Origin: Nitrospirota bacterium
Lineage (GTDB): Bacteria; Nitrospirota; Thermodesulfovibrionia; Thermodesulfovibrionales; Dissulfurispiraceae
Length of the DNA stretch: 64,000 nucleotides
Assembly: GCA_009773415.1 (NCBI GenBank)
Contig: WSNO01000002.1
Span: 48,357-112,356, forward strand
Direction of reading: 5' to 3'
Part shown: one piece after another, positions 26,853-36,520 of the stretch
Layout: every line of letters begins with the position of its first letter
Numbering within the stretch: the stretch's first letter is position 1
Notes under the pieces: model-generated
Told to the model about the DNA's origin: nothing
What the model saw: only the letters and a program-made list of their open reading frames with translations
Databases searched by the model: none
Position numbers and translations under genes: made by a program

Positions 26853-27290
26853 ATGAAGACCACGAAGTTCATGAAGAAGACCGACGTTAACCGGAAATGG
26901 TTTGTCGTTGATGCAAAGGATCAGGTGCTCGGCCGCATGGCAACCCGCATTGCCATGTATCTGCGCGGCAAGAACAAGCCGACCTTTACCCCGCACGTCG
27001 ACACCGGCGATTTTGTTGTTGTCATCAACGCCGACAAGGTGAGGGTGACCGGCAACAAGCTGGAAAACAAAAAGTATTACAGTCACTCGGGTTACATAGG
27101 CCACATCAAGGAGGAGACCCTCAAGGATCGTATGGCTGCAAAACCTGAAGATGTCATCCAAGCGGCAGTCTGGGGAATGATCCCGAAGAACCGCCTCGGC
27201 AGACAGATCATCAAGAAGCTGAAAGTATACAGCGGAGACAAACATGATCATGCTGCCCAGAAACCTGAACTCATCGACATTTCGAAATAA
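26853..27290 (+). CDS. rplM: 50S ribosomal protein L13
   Basis: Early-assembling large-subunit protein, 145 residues. Signature segments: [40 protein letters not shown], the [21 protein letters not shown] region and [16 protein letters not shown] near the end. The Shine-Dalgarno AAGGAAGG precedes the ATG by about 12 nt. rpsI follows 14 nt downstream, the usual rplM-rpsI pair. Confidence 0.97.
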   Translation: MKTTKFMKKTDVNRKWFVVDAKDQVLGRMATRIAMYLRGKNKPTFTPHVDTGDFVVVINADKVRVTGNKLENKKYYSHSGYIGHIKEETLKDRMAAKPEDVIQAAVWGMIPKNRLGRQIIKKLKVYSGDKHDHAAQKPELIDISK

Positions 27291-27304
27291 GGAGTTATAA
27301 TACG

Positions 27305-27697
27305 ATGGCTTCCATTGAGTACGGCGCAACTGGCAGAAGAAAGCGTTCCATTGCTTCGGTGACGATAACGCCGGGAACCGGTCGCATAACGGTCAATAAC
27401 CGCGACATCGACAACTATTTCCCGCGCGAAACGCTGCGGATGATTATCCGTCAGCCGCTTACCGTCACAGGCGTTATCGGCAAATATGACATCAAGGCAA
27501 AAGTTCTTGGCGGCGGTCTCAGCGGCCAGGCCGGCGCGCTCCGTCACGGTATTTCCCGTGCACTGGTAGAGCTCGACACAGAGCTGAAGCCAAAGCTGAA
27601 AAAAGAAGGTCTTCTCACCAGAGACCCCCGAGAGGTCGAGAGAAAGAAGTTCGGTCAGAAGGGCGCACGAGCACGTTTCCAGTTCTCAAAGCGGTAG
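27305..27697 (+). CDS. rpsI: 30S ribosomal protein S9
   Basis: Small-subunit protein whose C-terminal tail reaches the P-site tRNA. 130 residues with [38 protein letters not shown], and the C-terminal [18 protein letters not shown], whose usual final residues Lys-Arg are retained. AAGGAG precedes the ATG; a terminator follows. Confidence 0.97.
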   Translation: MASIEYGATGRRKRSIASVTITPGTGRITVNNRDIDNYFPRETLRMIIRQPLTVTGVIGKYDIKAKVLGGGLSGQAGALRHGISRALVELDTELKPKLKKEGLLTRDPREVERKKFGQKGARARFQFSKR

Positions 27698-27729
27698 TCT
27701 GTCTCCGCAACAAACCGATGTCTTTCCGA

Positions 27730-27756
27730 GGCCCGTTCTCCGAACGGGCCTTTTTT
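27730..27756 (+). terminator. Terminator after rpsI
   Basis: A 9-bp stem GGCCCGTTC/GAACGGGCC with a 3-nt loop, then six T. Confidence 0.92.
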
Positions 27757-27787
27757 GTTATCAAAAAAAGTATGACAGAGGTGTACT

Positions 27788-28828
27788 ATGGTCAAGGTTG
27801 CTATCTGTGGAGGCAGTGGCTATACCGGAGCTGAGCTGCTCCGCATGCTCCGGCAGCATCCGGAAGTGACGGTAACGGCAGTAACATCAGAAAGGTCGGC
27901 GGCTAAGCGGGTGACGGACCTTTTTCCCCATCTGCTCGGCTATGAATGCCTTGTCTATGAACCTCTGGATCGCAAGGAGCTTATAAAGAAGGCGGACATC
28001 TTTTTCCTTGCGCTGCCGCATGCGGCGTCCCAGGAGGCGGTTGATTCCTTCTACCGTGCCGGGAAAAAAGTAATCGACCTGTCTGCGGACTATCGACTGC
28101 AGTCGCCTGAGGTATATGAGGCATGGTACAAGACGCCGCATCACTACCATGAGACGCTGAGAAAAGCGGTGTATGGGTTGCCGGAACTCTACCGGAGACA
28201 GGTGAAGCGTGCACGTTTAATCGCTAACCCCGGCTGCTACCCGACCAGTGCCGTCTTAGCGCTTATGCCGGCACTGAAGAAGGGACTCATCGACCCGGAA
28301 AGCATTATTGTGGATTCCAAGTCGGGAGCCACTGGTGCGGGAAGGAAGGCTGACATCGGCGTGGCTTTCTGTGAGGTGAATGAGGGATTTAAGGCATACG
28401 GCATTGCAGCTCATCGCCATACTCCCGAAATTGAGCAGGAAGTATCAAAACTGGCAGGGAAGGATGTTGCCCTCAATTTTACACCGCATCTCGTGCCGAT
28501 GGACCGCGGGATTCTGACTACAGCGTATGGAAAGCTTGTTGCCGGAATTGAAACAGAAACGGTAACAAAGATATATCAGAAGACGTACGCAGGCGAGCCG
28601 TTCGTGCATGTGCTCGAAAGCGGTGCGCTTCCGAATACAAAATATGTGCGGGGAAGCAATCACTGTATGATAGGCGTCAAGGTGAATACGAGAACGAATA
28701 CGCTCATCATGGTTGCAGCGATTGATAATCTTGTAAAAGGAGCTTCCGGTCAGGCAATTCAGAATATGAACATCATGCTTGGCTTTGATGAGACGACCGG
28801 CCTGAAGGGACTCGGACTGTATCCTTAA
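27788..28828 (+). CDS. argC: N-acetyl-gamma-glutamyl-phosphate reductase
   Basis: NADPH-dependent third step of arginine synthesis. 346 residues. The Rossmann motif ICGGSGYTGAELLRML is at the N-terminus; ALPHAASQ, DLSADYRL, the active-site Cys in ANPGCYPTSA (about 147-156), the SGATGAGRKA loop and AAHRHTPEIEQE are all intact. argB is 1.7 kb away on the opposite strand, so arginine genes are dispersed. Confidence 0.97.
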   Translation: MVKVAICGGSGYTGAELLRMLRQHPEVTVTAVTSERSAAKRVTDLFPHLLGYECLVYEPLDRKELIKKADIFFLALPHAASQEAVDSFYRAGKKVIDLSADYRLQSPEVYEAWYKTPHHYHETLRKAVYGLPELYRRQVKRARLIANPGCYPTSAVLALMPALKKGLIDPESIIVDSKSGATGAGRKADIGVAFCEVNEGFKAYGIAAHRHTPEIEQEVSKLAGKDVALNFTPHLVPMDRGILTTAYGKLVAGIETETVTKIYQKTYAGEPFVHVLESGALPNTKYVRGSNHCMIGVKVNTRTNTLIMVAAIDNLVKGASGQAIQNMNIMLGFDETTGLKGLGLYP

Positions 28829-28844
28829 GGAAGCAGGAAGCTCT

Positions 28845-28867
28845 TTCCCGCAATGGGGGAATTTTTT
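28845..28867 (+). terminator. Probable terminator after argC
   Basis: Short stem TTCCC/GGGAA (loop GCAATGG) followed by six T (28862-28867). Confidence 0.55.
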
Positions 28868-28927
28868 GCGTGAGAGAACATGCTACAATCAACGCATACG
28901 GTCACTATATCGTCGGAGGGCATCGTT

Positions 28928-29437
28928 ATGAGGAACGTCATTCTTTTCTGTGTCGCGATCGTATCTGTCCTTTTCATGGCAACGGGAGCCTTTGCCGGAG
29001 ACATCTCGGCTCCGTCGGCAAGAGGACCGCAGTGGGATGCATGGTCCCCGCGTGCAACGACGGATGTCGGAAATCCGATGTTCAAAGCGCTGAGCAGCAA
29101 GACCATGGACCTGTACTACGGTTTCCGGGGTGGTGTGGTCTTTGACCGCTCCACGAACAAGTGGGAACGGATACGCATGGTGACGATCACGCGTTCGGCT
29201 GTGCAGGGGCATGTCAATCAGGTCAACGATGCCTTTGCCCTGGCCGCCGGGCTGCATGACATAGCGGTGTATGACTTCAGCAAGCACAGGTGGGTCGTGC
29301 TCGAGCGGGTGACGCCGGACGACAGCACCGGCATGCTTTCAAAAAGTTTCGTTGTAACTCCGGAGTTTGTGCAGGTCAAACAGCTGAACGGTCCCTTCTG
29401 GAAGTATACTTCTGCTGCAGGATGGAAGCGGCAGTAG
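28928..29437 (+). CDS. Secreted protein of unknown function
   Basis: From ATG 28928 (GGAGGG Shine-Dalgarno) the product is 169 residues with a clear Sec signal peptide: MRNVILFCVAIVSVLFMATG, with cleavage likely after AFA. The mature part is beta-rich with regularly spaced aromatic residues (DLYYGFRGGVVFDRSTNKWE, DIAVYDFSKHRWVVLERVTP), suggesting repeated strand-turn units, and has no Cys. I do not recognise the family. It probably sits in the periplasm or outer membrane; the next two genes follow closely on the same strand. Confidence 0.75.
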   Translation: MRNVILFCVAIVSVLFMATGAFAGDISAPSARGPQWDAWSPRATTDVGNPMFKALSSKTMDLYYGFRGGVVFDRSTNKWERIRMVTITRSAVQGHVNQVNDAFALAAGLHDIAVYDFSKHRWVVLERVTPDDSTGMLSKSFVVTPEFVQVKQLNGPFWKYTSAAGWKRQ

Positions 29438-29449
29438 CGGGGCGATTGC

Positions 29450-29854
29450 ATGTCTCTTGATGCCGGGCAGCTGGTCGAACGCATTCGTTCTATTACGGAG
29501 TCCGGACTGATTTTTTCCTTAGTCGGCACTCTCCGGTTAGGCGCTTGCGGGGAGTCTGTTGCGCAATGGATGCTCGGTTCAAAAAAAGTCCGGTTTGAAG
29601 CAGTCATGGTTCTCGACGCTCAATCACTGACTGTAACGTACTGGGAGATGCTCTCAGAGAAAACTTCGGGGATTGCGGCTGGTTTTTTTATGGGGAGATG
29701 CGCACAGAAGGGAACATCACGCAGTGAATCCGGCAAGGGAGCGATGCCTTCAGGCGAGTCTTACCAGTATGATTTCGGATCGTATCGTGACCGTGTGCGT
29801 GAATGTGTACTATCGTCCGGCTGGCAATTCAGGCCGGTGTTGAAAAAACCATAG
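29450..29854 (+). CDS. Unknown protein, 134 residues
   Basis: Starts 12 nt after the secreted protein gene. The sequence begins MSLDAGQLVERIRSITESGL and has a central LRLGACGESVAQWMLGSKKV and FEAVMVLDAQSLTVTYWEML. It looks cytosolic (no signal peptide or membrane segment), with alternating helix and strand and three Cys. No family recognised. Its position in a row with the flavin-reductase-like gene suggests co-transcription. Confidence 0.6.
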   Translation: MSLDAGQLVERIRSITESGLIFSLVGTLRLGACGESVAQWMLGSKKVRFEAVMVLDAQSLTVTYWEMLSEKTSGIAAGFFMGRCAQKGTSRSESGKGAMPSGESYQYDFGSYRDRVRECVLSSGWQFRPVLKKP

Positions 29855-29872
29855 AGCGGTAAGTCGGCGGGA

Positions 29873-30445
29873 GTGAAAATGAGCAAAACAAAGATTGGAG
29901 CTCAGGCGTTTCTCTATCCCATGCCGATGGCAGTTATCGGCGCGCATGTCAAAGAAAAGCCGAATTATCTTGCCGCTGCCTGGCTGACGCGGGTTAATTT
30001 CAATCCGCCCATGATAGGGGTGGCTCTTGGGAAGGTTCACTTTACCAACCGGGGCATCCGAGAACATCTGGAATTCAGCGTCAATATCCCGGATCTTGAC
30101 GGAATGGCAGCTGCGGACTATGTCGGCCTGGTTTCAGGCATGAAAACCGATAAATCCTGGCTTTACAAGGCCTTCTACGGAGAATTGACTCATGCGCCGA
30201 TGATCGAGAACTGCCCATTGACCATGGAGTGCCGCGTGACGCAGATAGTGGACCTTCCGTCGAACGAATTTGTTATCGGCGAGATCGTCAACGCGTACTG
30301 CGATGAATCGTGCCTGACCGACGGAATTCCCGACATTACGAAGATACGGCCTTTTGCACTGACGATGCCTGACAATCGTTATTGGGAGATAGGCGAGATG
30401 GCCGGGAAGGCGTGGAGCGTTGGGCGAAAAATACAGAAGGGTTGA
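29873..30445 (+). CDS. Flavin reductase-like (flavoredoxin) FMN-binding protein
   Basis: 190 residues of the flavin-reductase-like split-barrel family, which bind FMN and act as flavoredoxins or NAD(P)H:flavin reductases. Visible: an N-terminal YPMPMAVIGAHV, AAAWLTRVNFNPPMIGVALG, HTNRGIREHLEFSVNIP-like region (HFTNRGIREHLEFSVNIPDL) and LPSNEFVIGEIVNAYCDESC. In sulfate- and metal-reducing bacteria such proteins carry electrons in the cytosol. The start may be GTG 29873 or ATG 29879. It converges on argB. Confidence 0.87.
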   Translation: MKMSKTKIGAQAFLYPMPMAVIGAHVKEKPNYLAAAWLTRVNFNPPMIGVALGKVHFTNRGIREHLEFSVNIPDLDGMAAADYVGLVSGMKTDKSWLYKAFYGELTHAPMIENCPLTMECRVTQIVDLPSNEFVIGEIVNAYCDESCLTDGIPDITKIRPFALTMPDNRYWEIGEMAGKAWSVGRKIQKG

Positions 30446-30522
30446 CGGAGCCTCGCTCTGTTGCCGCACAAAAATATCGGTCGGTCCTCTTTTCGTGCGG
30501 CGCTGTCTTTCTGCGGATGCTG

Positions 30523-31383
30523 TCAGGAAATGATTTCAGTGCCGATGCCTTCCTTGGTGAATATTTCCAGAAGAAGACAGTGCGATATGCGGCCATCGAC
30601 TATGTGCGTCTTTCCGACGCCCGCATCGAGTGCACGCATGCAGGACTGCACTTTCGGTAACATCCCGCCGGCAATAACGCCTTCATTGATGAGTTCCTGG
30701 ATGTCGAGTTTGTTCATCGTCGAAAGCACCTTGTTGTCGGCGTCCTTTATCCCGGGCACGTCAGTCAGCAGAATCAACTTCTCTGCTTTCAGCGCACCGG
30801 CTACTGCCGAGGCGACGTAGTCGGCATTGATATTGAGCGATTCCCCTGTCCTGCGAACTCCAATCGGGGAGATAACGGGAATGAATCCATCCTTTTCGAG
30901 AGTGCTTAAAATGCCTGGGTTTACTTTGTCGACTTCACCGACGAAGCCGAGATCGAGAGCCTCCTCATCCCCCTGCACTTTCTTTTTCGCCTGAATAAGG
31001 TTGGCGTCCTTGCCGCTGAGGCCCACCGCCTTGCCGCCGTGCCTGTTGATGAGCGTCACAATTTCCTTATTGACCAGACCGCCGAGCACCATCTCGACAA
31101 TGTCCATTGTCTCTTTATCGGTGACGCGCTGCCCCTGAACGAAGGTCGGCTCTTTGCCCATGAGCTTCATGGTTTCGCTTATCTTCGGACCGCCGCCATG
31201 TACGATGACCGTCCGTATGCCGATATAGCTCAGGAGCACGACATCCTGCGCAAATGAATTCTTCAATGCCTCATCCACCTGCGCAGCCCCGCCGTATTTG
31301 ATGACGAATGTCTTGCCGTAAAAATTACGAATGAACGGCAATGACTCGATCAGGATATTTGCTTTTTCTATCAGTTTCATCAT
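30523..31383 (-). CDS. argB: Acetylglutamate kinase
   Basis: Second step of arginine synthesis, phosphorylating N-acetylglutamate. 286 residues. The amino-acid kinase motifs KYGGAAQ (about 29-35), VHGGGPKI (about 62-69), SGKDANLIQA, NINADYVASAVAGAL and LLTDVPGIKD are intact. The N-terminal helix EKANILIESLPFIRNF is typical of the hexameric, arginine-inhibited form. It lies downstream of the rlpA-hslU group on the same strand. Confidence 0.97.
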   Translation of the reverse strand: MMKLIEKANILIESLPFIRNFYGKTFVIKYGGAAQVDEALKNSFAQDVVLLSYIGIRTVIVHGGGPKISETMKLMGKEPTFVQGQRVTDKETMDIVEMVLGGLVNKEIVTLINRHGGKAVGLSGKDANLIQAKKKVQGDEEALDLGFVGEVDKVNPGILSTLEKDGFIPVISPIGVRRTGESLNINADYVASAVAGALKAEKLILLTDVPGIKDADNKVLSTMNKLDIQELINEGVIAGGMLPKVQSCMRALDAGVGKTHIVDGRISHCLLLEIFTKEGIGTEIIS

Positions 31384-31406
31384 GGGGCCCCCGATTTCTG
31401 TTAGTT

Positions 31407-32171
31407 CTATTCGTACCTGGTAATCAGTGCTTCGTACCCTTCATTTGCGAGACGCGAACCTGACTGCTGGGCCTCAGAACGGCTTGCAAACTTTCCGATG
31501 CGTACACGGTAAAATGTCTGTCCGTTGACAACTGCTTCCGTGATGTAAACGTTATTGTAATGCAATTGGAGACCTAATTTCAGGCGGCGGGCATTTTCCT
31601 CTTCCCGGAATGAGCCTGTCTGAATGGTAAGCATCCCGGCGGCACTGCCGCTATAGTTTACGGTTTTTATATAACGAAGGTCGCGGCCAATTGGCTCGAT
31701 AGAAAGCTGCGCGACGCCGGGGCCGATAAGATTAACACGCCGTGCTGCACCGTACGACATGTCCAGATCACGCCCGGCGATAAATGGCCCGCGGTCATTT
31801 ATGATACAGTCGACTTCGCTCCCCGTGAGGGGATTGCTGACGCGAAGGAGCGTGCCGAACGGATATTCCCGGTGAGCGCAGGTAAGGGCGTGCATATCAA
31901 ACGGCTCCCCTGAGGCAGTGGGCCTGCCGTGAAAGTCCTTGCCGTACCATGATGCATACACGAACTCTCGCGCTCCCTGATACTTCTCAACAGAAGCCGA
32001 ACGGACATCACGGTCCACAGGAGGGTGCGATGCCGGCCTGCGCTCATGCTTGCCGGCTGAGCAGCCGGCAAGTATGAGCGCTGTCACAAAGAGAATGCCG
32101 ACCAATGCGACTCCTTTGGAGTGCGGTTTTGTCATGCGGGCAAGGGATTCTTCCATGAATGTGTCTTCCAC
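31407..32171 (-). CDS. rlpA: RlpA-family lipoprotein with SPOR domain
   Basis: Septal-ring lytic transglycosylase family; binds or cleaves denuded peptidoglycan. 254 residues: an N-terminal signal with lipobox LILAGCSAG, a double-psi beta-barrel domain (about 70-160) with YASWYGKDFHGRPTASGEPF, HREYPFGTLLRV and IINDRGPFIAGRDLDMS, and a C-terminal SPOR domain (about 178-254) starting LTIQTGSFREEENARRL. Start may be the first Met or MTKPHSKG 12 residues in. It follows hslU by 13 nt and may be part of the same operon. Confidence 0.92.
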   Translation of the reverse strand: MEDTFMEESLARMTKPHSKGVALVGILFVTALILAGCSAGKHERRPASHPPVDRDVRSASVEKYQGAREFVYASWYGKDFHGRPTASGEPFDMHALTCAHREYPFGTLLRVSNPLTGSEVDCIINDRGPFIAGRDLDMSYGAARRVNLIGPGVAQLSIEPIGRDLRYIKTVNYSGSAAGMLTIQTGSFREEENARRLKLGLQLHYNNVYITEAVVNGQTFYRVRIGKFASRSEAQQSGSRLANEGYEALITRYE

Positions 32172-32184
32172 TGTTTTTGACTTT

Positions 32185-33516
32185 TTACAGTATATATCTG
32201 CTCAGATCCTCATCCTTCACAATATCGGAAAGCGTATTTTTTACGGTATCACGGTTTATCGCAATTGACTCATTTTTTCGCTCCGGGGCGCTGAACGAAA
32301 TTTCCTCAAGCAGTTTTTCGAGTATGGTGTGAAGGCGACGGGCCCCTATGTTTTCGGTTTTTTCGTTCACCTGTGCTGCAATCCCGGCTATCTCGTCGAT
32401 GGCATCATCGCTGAATGCCAGAGATACTTCTTCGGTAGCGAGAAGCGCAATGTATTGCTTGATAAGGGCATTGTTCGGCTCAGTGAGAATGCGGACAAAC
32501 TCAGCCTTGCCGAGCGATTCGAGTTCAACGCGAATAGGGAAGCGGCCCTGCAGTTCGGGGATAAGGTCGGAGGGTTTTGCAATATGAAACGCACCTGCCG
32601 CGATGAACAGAATATGCTCTGTCTTGACAGGACCATGCTTTGTTGTTACGGTTGACCCTTCTACGATAGGGAGGAGATCGCGCTGAACACCTTCGCGCGA
32701 CACATCGGGCCCATGCCCCTGACCGCGACTCGCGATTTTGTCGATCTCATCCAAAAAAACGATGCCGCTCTGTTCGGTCCGCTCGATTGCCTCGCGGGTT
32801 ATCTTATCCATATCAAGGAGCTTTGCCGACTCCTGATGAATCAGAATCGCGAGTGCTTCGGGAACACGATACTTTTTCCGTTTCGATTTTTCCGGAAGAA
32901 AGCTGCCGAGCATTTCCTTCAGGTTCATCTCGATCTCTTCCATCGCAACATTTGATACCACGCCGAACGGCATTACCTTTTCCTTGATTTCCACGTCGAC
33001 ATAGCGATTGTCGAGCTTGCCTTCACGTAACTGTTGCCGGAGTCGTTCGCGCGTTTCGCTGCCCGTGTCAGACTCGGCTGTCCCGTCAAAGCCGGGTCGC
33101 GCCGGAGGCAGTAGCAGATCGAGGATGCGGTCTTCTGCGTGCATTTTCGCTTTTTCCTGCACCTGTTCCATCTGCTCGGTCTTCACAATGCTCAGCGCAA
33201 TTTCTATAAGGTCACGGATAATTGATTCAACGTCCCGGCCAACATACCCGACCTCCGTGAACTTGGAGGCTTCTATCTTGAGAAAGGGCGCGTTGGCAAG
33301 TTTGGAGAGTCTGCGGGCTATCTCGGTCTTGCCGATGCCGGTTGAGCCTATCATGATGATGTTTTTCGGCAGTACCTCATCCCTGAGGTCGTCGGCGAGC
33401 CGCTGGCGGCGCCACCGGTTTCTGAGTGCGATGGCGACGGCCTTTTTCGCCTTGTCCTGTCCGATGATATATTTGTCGAGCTCCTCGACAATTTTTCGCG
33501 GGGTAAGATTATCCAT
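32185..33516 (-). CDS. hslU: HslU ATPase subunit of the HslUV protease
   Basis: AAA+ unfoldase that feeds substrates to HslV. 443 residues. The opening [20 protein letters not shown], Walker [10 protein letters not shown] (about 57-65), Walker [12 protein letters not shown], the I domain (about 110-230), sensor GRFPIRVEL and the C-terminal EDLSRYIL tail used to activate HslV are all present. The start overlaps the end of hslV by 8 nt. Confidence 0.97.
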   Translation of the reverse strand: MDNLTPRKIVEELDKYIIGQDKAKKAVAIALRNRWRRQRLADDLRDEVLPKNIIMIGSTGIGKTEIARRLSKLANAPFLKIEASKFTEVGYVGRDVESIIRDLIEIALSIVKTEQMEQVQEKAKMHAEDRILDLLLPPARPGFDGTAESDTGSETRERLRQQLREGKLDNRYVDVEIKEKVMPFGVVSNVAMEEIEMNLKEMLGSFLPEKSKRKKYRVPEALAILIHQESAKLLDMDKITREAIERTEQSGIVFLDEIDKIASRGQGHGPDVSREGVQRDLLPIVEGSTVTTKHGPVKTEHILFIAAGAFHIAKPSDLIPELQGRFPIRVELESLGKAEFVRILTEPNNALIKQYIALLATEEVSLAFSDDAIDEIAGIAAQVNEKTENIGARRLHTILEKLLEEISFSAPERKNESIAINRDTVKNTLSDIVKDEDLSRYIL

Positions 33517-34069
33517 TGAGCTCCTCGATAACGATATTCTTGTTTGTGTAAATGCAGATGTCTCCTGCTATCTCCATAGTCTTCCGGGCTATCTCGGCAG
33601 GCGGGAGTTCTGTATTTTCCCAGAGAGCGCGCGCGGCGGCCTGTGCATACGGCCCGCCGGAGCCGATTGCCGCTGTTCCGCCCTCCGGCTCGATGACATC
33701 TCCCGTGCCTGACAGGATGAGAGTATGCTCTTTGTCGGCAACTATCAGCAACGCTTCAAGCCGGCGCAGTATTTTGTCGGTGCGCCAGTCCTTTGCAAGC
33801 TCAACCGCGGCACGGGTAACGTTGCCCTTGTAGGTCTGGAGTTTTGCCTCAAACTTCTCAAAAAGCGTGAAAGCATCTGCAGTGGCTCCGGCAAACCCGG
33901 CAAGAATCGAGTCGTTGTAAAGCCTGCGTATCTTCTTTGCATTATGCTTCAGGACTGTGCTCCCCATCGTGACCTGCCCGTCGCACGCAAGAGCAACCCG
34001 CTCTCCGCGCCGGACGCACAGAATGGTCGTTGCATAAAACATGTGACGTTCATGAGGGTTGTCAATCAT
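33509..34069 (-). CDS. hslV: HslV peptidase subunit
   Basis: Threonine peptidase of the bacterial proteasome-like HslUV complex. I place the start at ATG 34069 because AGGAGGCC lies 8 nt upstream, giving 186 residues. The catalytic N-terminal Thr would be the first of [20 protein letters not shown], after a 13-residue propeptide [13 protein letters not shown] that must be removed. [20 protein letters not shown] and [15 protein letters not shown] are typical. The 13-residue propeptide is longer than the one or few residues seen in many HslV proteins; a start at MFYATT would have no Shine-Dalgarno. Confidence 0.95.
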   Translation of the reverse strand: MIDNPHERHMFYATTILCVRRGERVALACDGQVTMGSTVLKHNAKKIRRLYNDSILAGFAGATADAFTLFEKFEAKLQTYKGNVTRAAVELAKDWRTDKILRRLEALLIVADKEHTLILSGTGDVIEPEGGTAAIGSGGPYAQAAARALWENTELPPAEIARKTMEIAGDICIYTNKNIVIEELNG

Positions 34070-34106
34070 TGTGAGGCCTCCTGCTCCCGTTCGTCCGATT
34101 TTCGTT

Positions 34107-35081
34107 TCACTGTGGTGTCTCCTGTTTTCTTTTTTTCTTTTCGTCTTCTCCGAACGGATGAGCCTGATCGTAAACATCGATAAGATGACCGATATCGAGA
34201 TGCGTATACTTCTGAGTGGTCGAGAGCGATGAGTGACCAAGCAACTCCTGAATCACCCTGAGATCTGCGCCGCCGGTCAGGAGATGGGTCGCAAATGTGT
34301 GGCGGAGAGTGTGCGGACCGATCTGTCCTTCAATGCCGATCGCCCGAGCGTATTTAACTACTATACGGCGGATTTGGCGATCTGTCAATCGCGCCGCGTT
34401 TTTGTTCAAAAAGAGCGCGTTGTCTGCCGCATCTGCCTGTTTTTTCTTTTTGAAAAGCAGCCGCTCAATCAGATAGGCCTTCAACGCATCCTGTGCTTTC
34501 CCCCCCACCGGAACAATGCGCTCTTTCCGTCCCTTGCCGAGCACTTTTACCAGACCTTCGCGGATGTTGATATCTTCAACATTCAATCCCTCAACTTCGC
34601 TGACGCGCAGGCCGCTTGAATACAGGAGTTCAAGCAGGGCTCTGTCCCGCACCGGCAAGAGCCCGAATCCTGCGGGCTCCTGAACAAGACCGAAGGCATC
34701 GTCGACAGAGAGAAAGTTCGGCAGGTGTTTCGGCGTCCTTGGGGTTGCAACAAGACGGGCGGGATTTGCCCGTATTCTTCCCTCCTGATACAGGTAGGAA
34801 AAAAATGAGCGCAGCGCGGCAAGGCGGCGTGCCACGGTGGTTTTTGATTTTCCGTCCATGCTCTGATGAGCAATGAACCCACGGATGTCGACCATTTCGA
34901 TGATCTCGGGCTGTACCGGACAGTATGAGGCAAAGTCCATGAGATCCCGGCGATAGGCTCTTAGTGAGTGTGCGGAGAGATTTCTTTCGACTGCAAGATG
35001 GTGCAGGAACGCTTCAATGTGCCGGTGAAGCGAGCTGCTCGTATCGGGCGGGGTGGGGCTCTGCTTCTTTGCCGGGCTCAC
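34107..35081 (-). CDS. xerC: Tyrosine recombinase XerC/XerD type
   Basis: Site-specific recombinase for chromosome-dimer resolution at dif. GTG 35081 overlaps the trmFO stop (GTGA) and has AAGGA 7 nt upstream; 324 residues. The SAM-like DNA-binding domain (about 20-105) contains [19 protein letters not shown]; the catalytic domain contains [11 protein letters not shown] with Arg, [10 protein letters not shown] with Lys, the [12 protein letters not shown] box, [16 protein letters not shown] with His and the nucleophile Tyr. The context trmFO-xerC-hslV-hslU matches the arrangement seen in Firmicutes and other phyla and favours xerC over an integrase. Confidence 0.94.
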   Translation of the reverse strand: MSPAKKQSPTPPDTSSSLHRHIEAFLHHLAVERNLSAHSLRAYRRDLMDFASYCPVQPEIIEMVDIRGFIAHQSMDGKSKTTVARRLAALRSFFSYLYQEGRIRANPARLVATPRTPKHLPNFLSVDDAFGLVQEPAGFGLLPVRDRALLELLYSSGLRVSEVEGLNVEDINIREGLVKVLGKGRKERIVPVGGKAQDALKAYLIERLLFKKKKQADAADNALFLNKNAARLTDRQIRRIVVKYARAIGIEGQIGPHTLRHTFATHLLTGGADLRVIQELLGHSSLSTTQKYTHLDIGHLIDVYDQAHPFGEDEKKKRKQETPQ

Positions 35082-36409
35082 TGCACAGTCCTTCCCTGCT
35101 GTATCTGTTCGCTGAAACGGGACCATTCCGCCAGTGCGGCTTCTGCCATCAGGAATCTGCGCTGCTTTTTGTCCCGAATGTGCAGAATCGAGTCGACAGC
35201 GGGAAGCAGCCCGAAGTTGATATTGCTTGGTTGAAAGTGTTTCGGTTCGCTTTCGGTAATGTAGCGGACGAGAGCTCCGTGGGCGGTTTGATGCGGCGCA
35301 GCAATAAACGGCAGCCCCAGCAGTCTTCGGGATGCATTGATGCCGGCAAGCAGCCCCATTGCGGTCGCTTCGATATAGCCTTCGACGCCGGTTATCTGTC
35401 CCGCAAAGAGCAGCGAATCGTTTTCTTTGAGAGAGAGATCATTGTTTAAGTGCAGGGGAGCGTTGATGAAGGTATTGCGATGAATACTTCCAAAGCGGAG
35501 AAACTCTGCGTTTTTCAGTCCCGGAATCAGGTGAAAAACATGTTTCTGGGAAGGCCAGCGGAGGCGAGTCTGGAAGCCGACCATGTTGTAAGCGGATTTT
35601 TGGCGATTCTCGGTGCGGAGCTGGACAACGGCATAGGGGCGCTTCCCTGTTCGCGGATCGACAAGCCCGACCGGCTTCAACGGCCCGAAGCAGAGCGTAT
35701 CTCTGCCGCGCCGCGCCATGACCTCTATCGGCATGCACCCCTCAAAAAACTGCGCCCTTTCGAACTCGCGAGCGGTAACGGTATCGGCTTCAATCAACGC
35801 ATCATAAAAGCAATTGTACTCTTCCTTCGTCATCGGACAGTTGATATAGTCATCACTGCCTTTGCCGTAGCGGGACGCGGCAAACGCAATCGAGAGGTCG
35901 ATGCTTTCGGCGTCGATAATGGGTGCAATCGCATCGTAGAAATAAAGGTGTTCGCCGCCGATAATCTCGCCAATGGCTGAAGCAAGGGGATGCGAGGTGA
36001 GCGGCCCGGAAGCGATAATGGTGAGACCCCTTTCAGGCAGTTCAGTGATTTCAGTGCGCACCAGCCTTATGCTTGAAAACGAAGAAAGCCTGTCGGCAAT
36101 GTGCCGGGAGAAAAGTACCCGATCAACGGCATGAGCTGAACCGGCAGGAACTTCGGTTGCTGCTGCGGCTTCCATAATAAGGGACCCGGCGCGCCGAAGC
36201 TCTTCCTTCAACAGACCCGGTCCGGTGGAGAGATCCCGTGAGCGGAGCGAGTTGGAGCAAACAAGCTCCGCGAGGTCTCCGGTCTGGTGGGCTTCGGTCA
36301 TGCGGGCGGGGCGCATTTCATAGAGTACGACAGGAATGCCATGACGCGCCGCCTGCCATGCAGCTTCGCATCCGGCTAAGCCACCGCCGATGATGGTTAA
36401 TTCATGCAT
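35078..36409 (-). CDS. trmFO: Folate-dependent tRNA (uracil-54-C5)-methyltransferase TrmFO
   Basis: Makes ribothymidine at position 54 of tRNA with methylenetetrahydrofolate and FADH2. 443 residues. The FAD-binding motif IIGGGLAGCEAAWQAA opens the protein; the TrmFO signatures RPARMTEAHQTGDLAELVCSN... (from about residue 33), YINCPMTKEEYN, LCFGPLKPVG and FAGQITGVEGYIEATAMGLL follow. The gene heads a minus-strand run trmFO-xerC-hslV-hslU-rlpA-argB with overlapping or closely spaced starts. Confidence 0.96.
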   Translation of the reverse strand: MHELTIIGGGLAGCEAAWQAARHGIPVVLYEMRPARMTEAHQTGDLAELVCSNSLRSRDLSTGPGLLKEELRRAGSLIMEAAAATEVPAGSAHAVDRVLFSRHIADRLSSFSSIRLVRTEITELPERGLTIIASGPLTSHPLASAIGEIIGGEHLYFYDAIAPIIDAESIDLSIAFAASRYGKGSDDYINCPMTKEEYNCFYDALIEADTVTAREFERAQFFEGCMPIEVMARRGRDTLCFGPLKPVGLVDPRTGKRPYAVVQLRTENRQKSAYNMVGFQTRLRWPSQKHVFHLIPGLKNAEFLRFGSIHRNTFINAPLHLNNDLSLKENDSLLFAGQITGVEGYIEATAMGLLAGINASRRLLGLPFIAAPHQTAHGALVRYITESEPKHFQPSNINFGLLPAVDSILHIRDKKQRRFLMAEAALAEWSRFSEQIQQGRTVQ

Positions 36410-36482
36410 TGAACGTTCTTTTCAGGATTGGCCGGCCCGAGAGCGAATGCCTTCGGGAAGCCCCTATTTTCTGTGATTTTTA

Positions 36483-36512
36483 TTGACATGCGAGTGGTGC
36501 TCTTGGTTAAAT
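36483..36512 (+). promoter_or_regulatory. ilvE promoter, near-leaderless
   Basis: TTGACA (36483-36488), an 18-bp spacer, TTAAAT (36507-36512), with the ATG 8 nt later and no Shine-Dalgarno. Confidence 0.65.
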
Positions 36513-36520
36513 AATACCTT

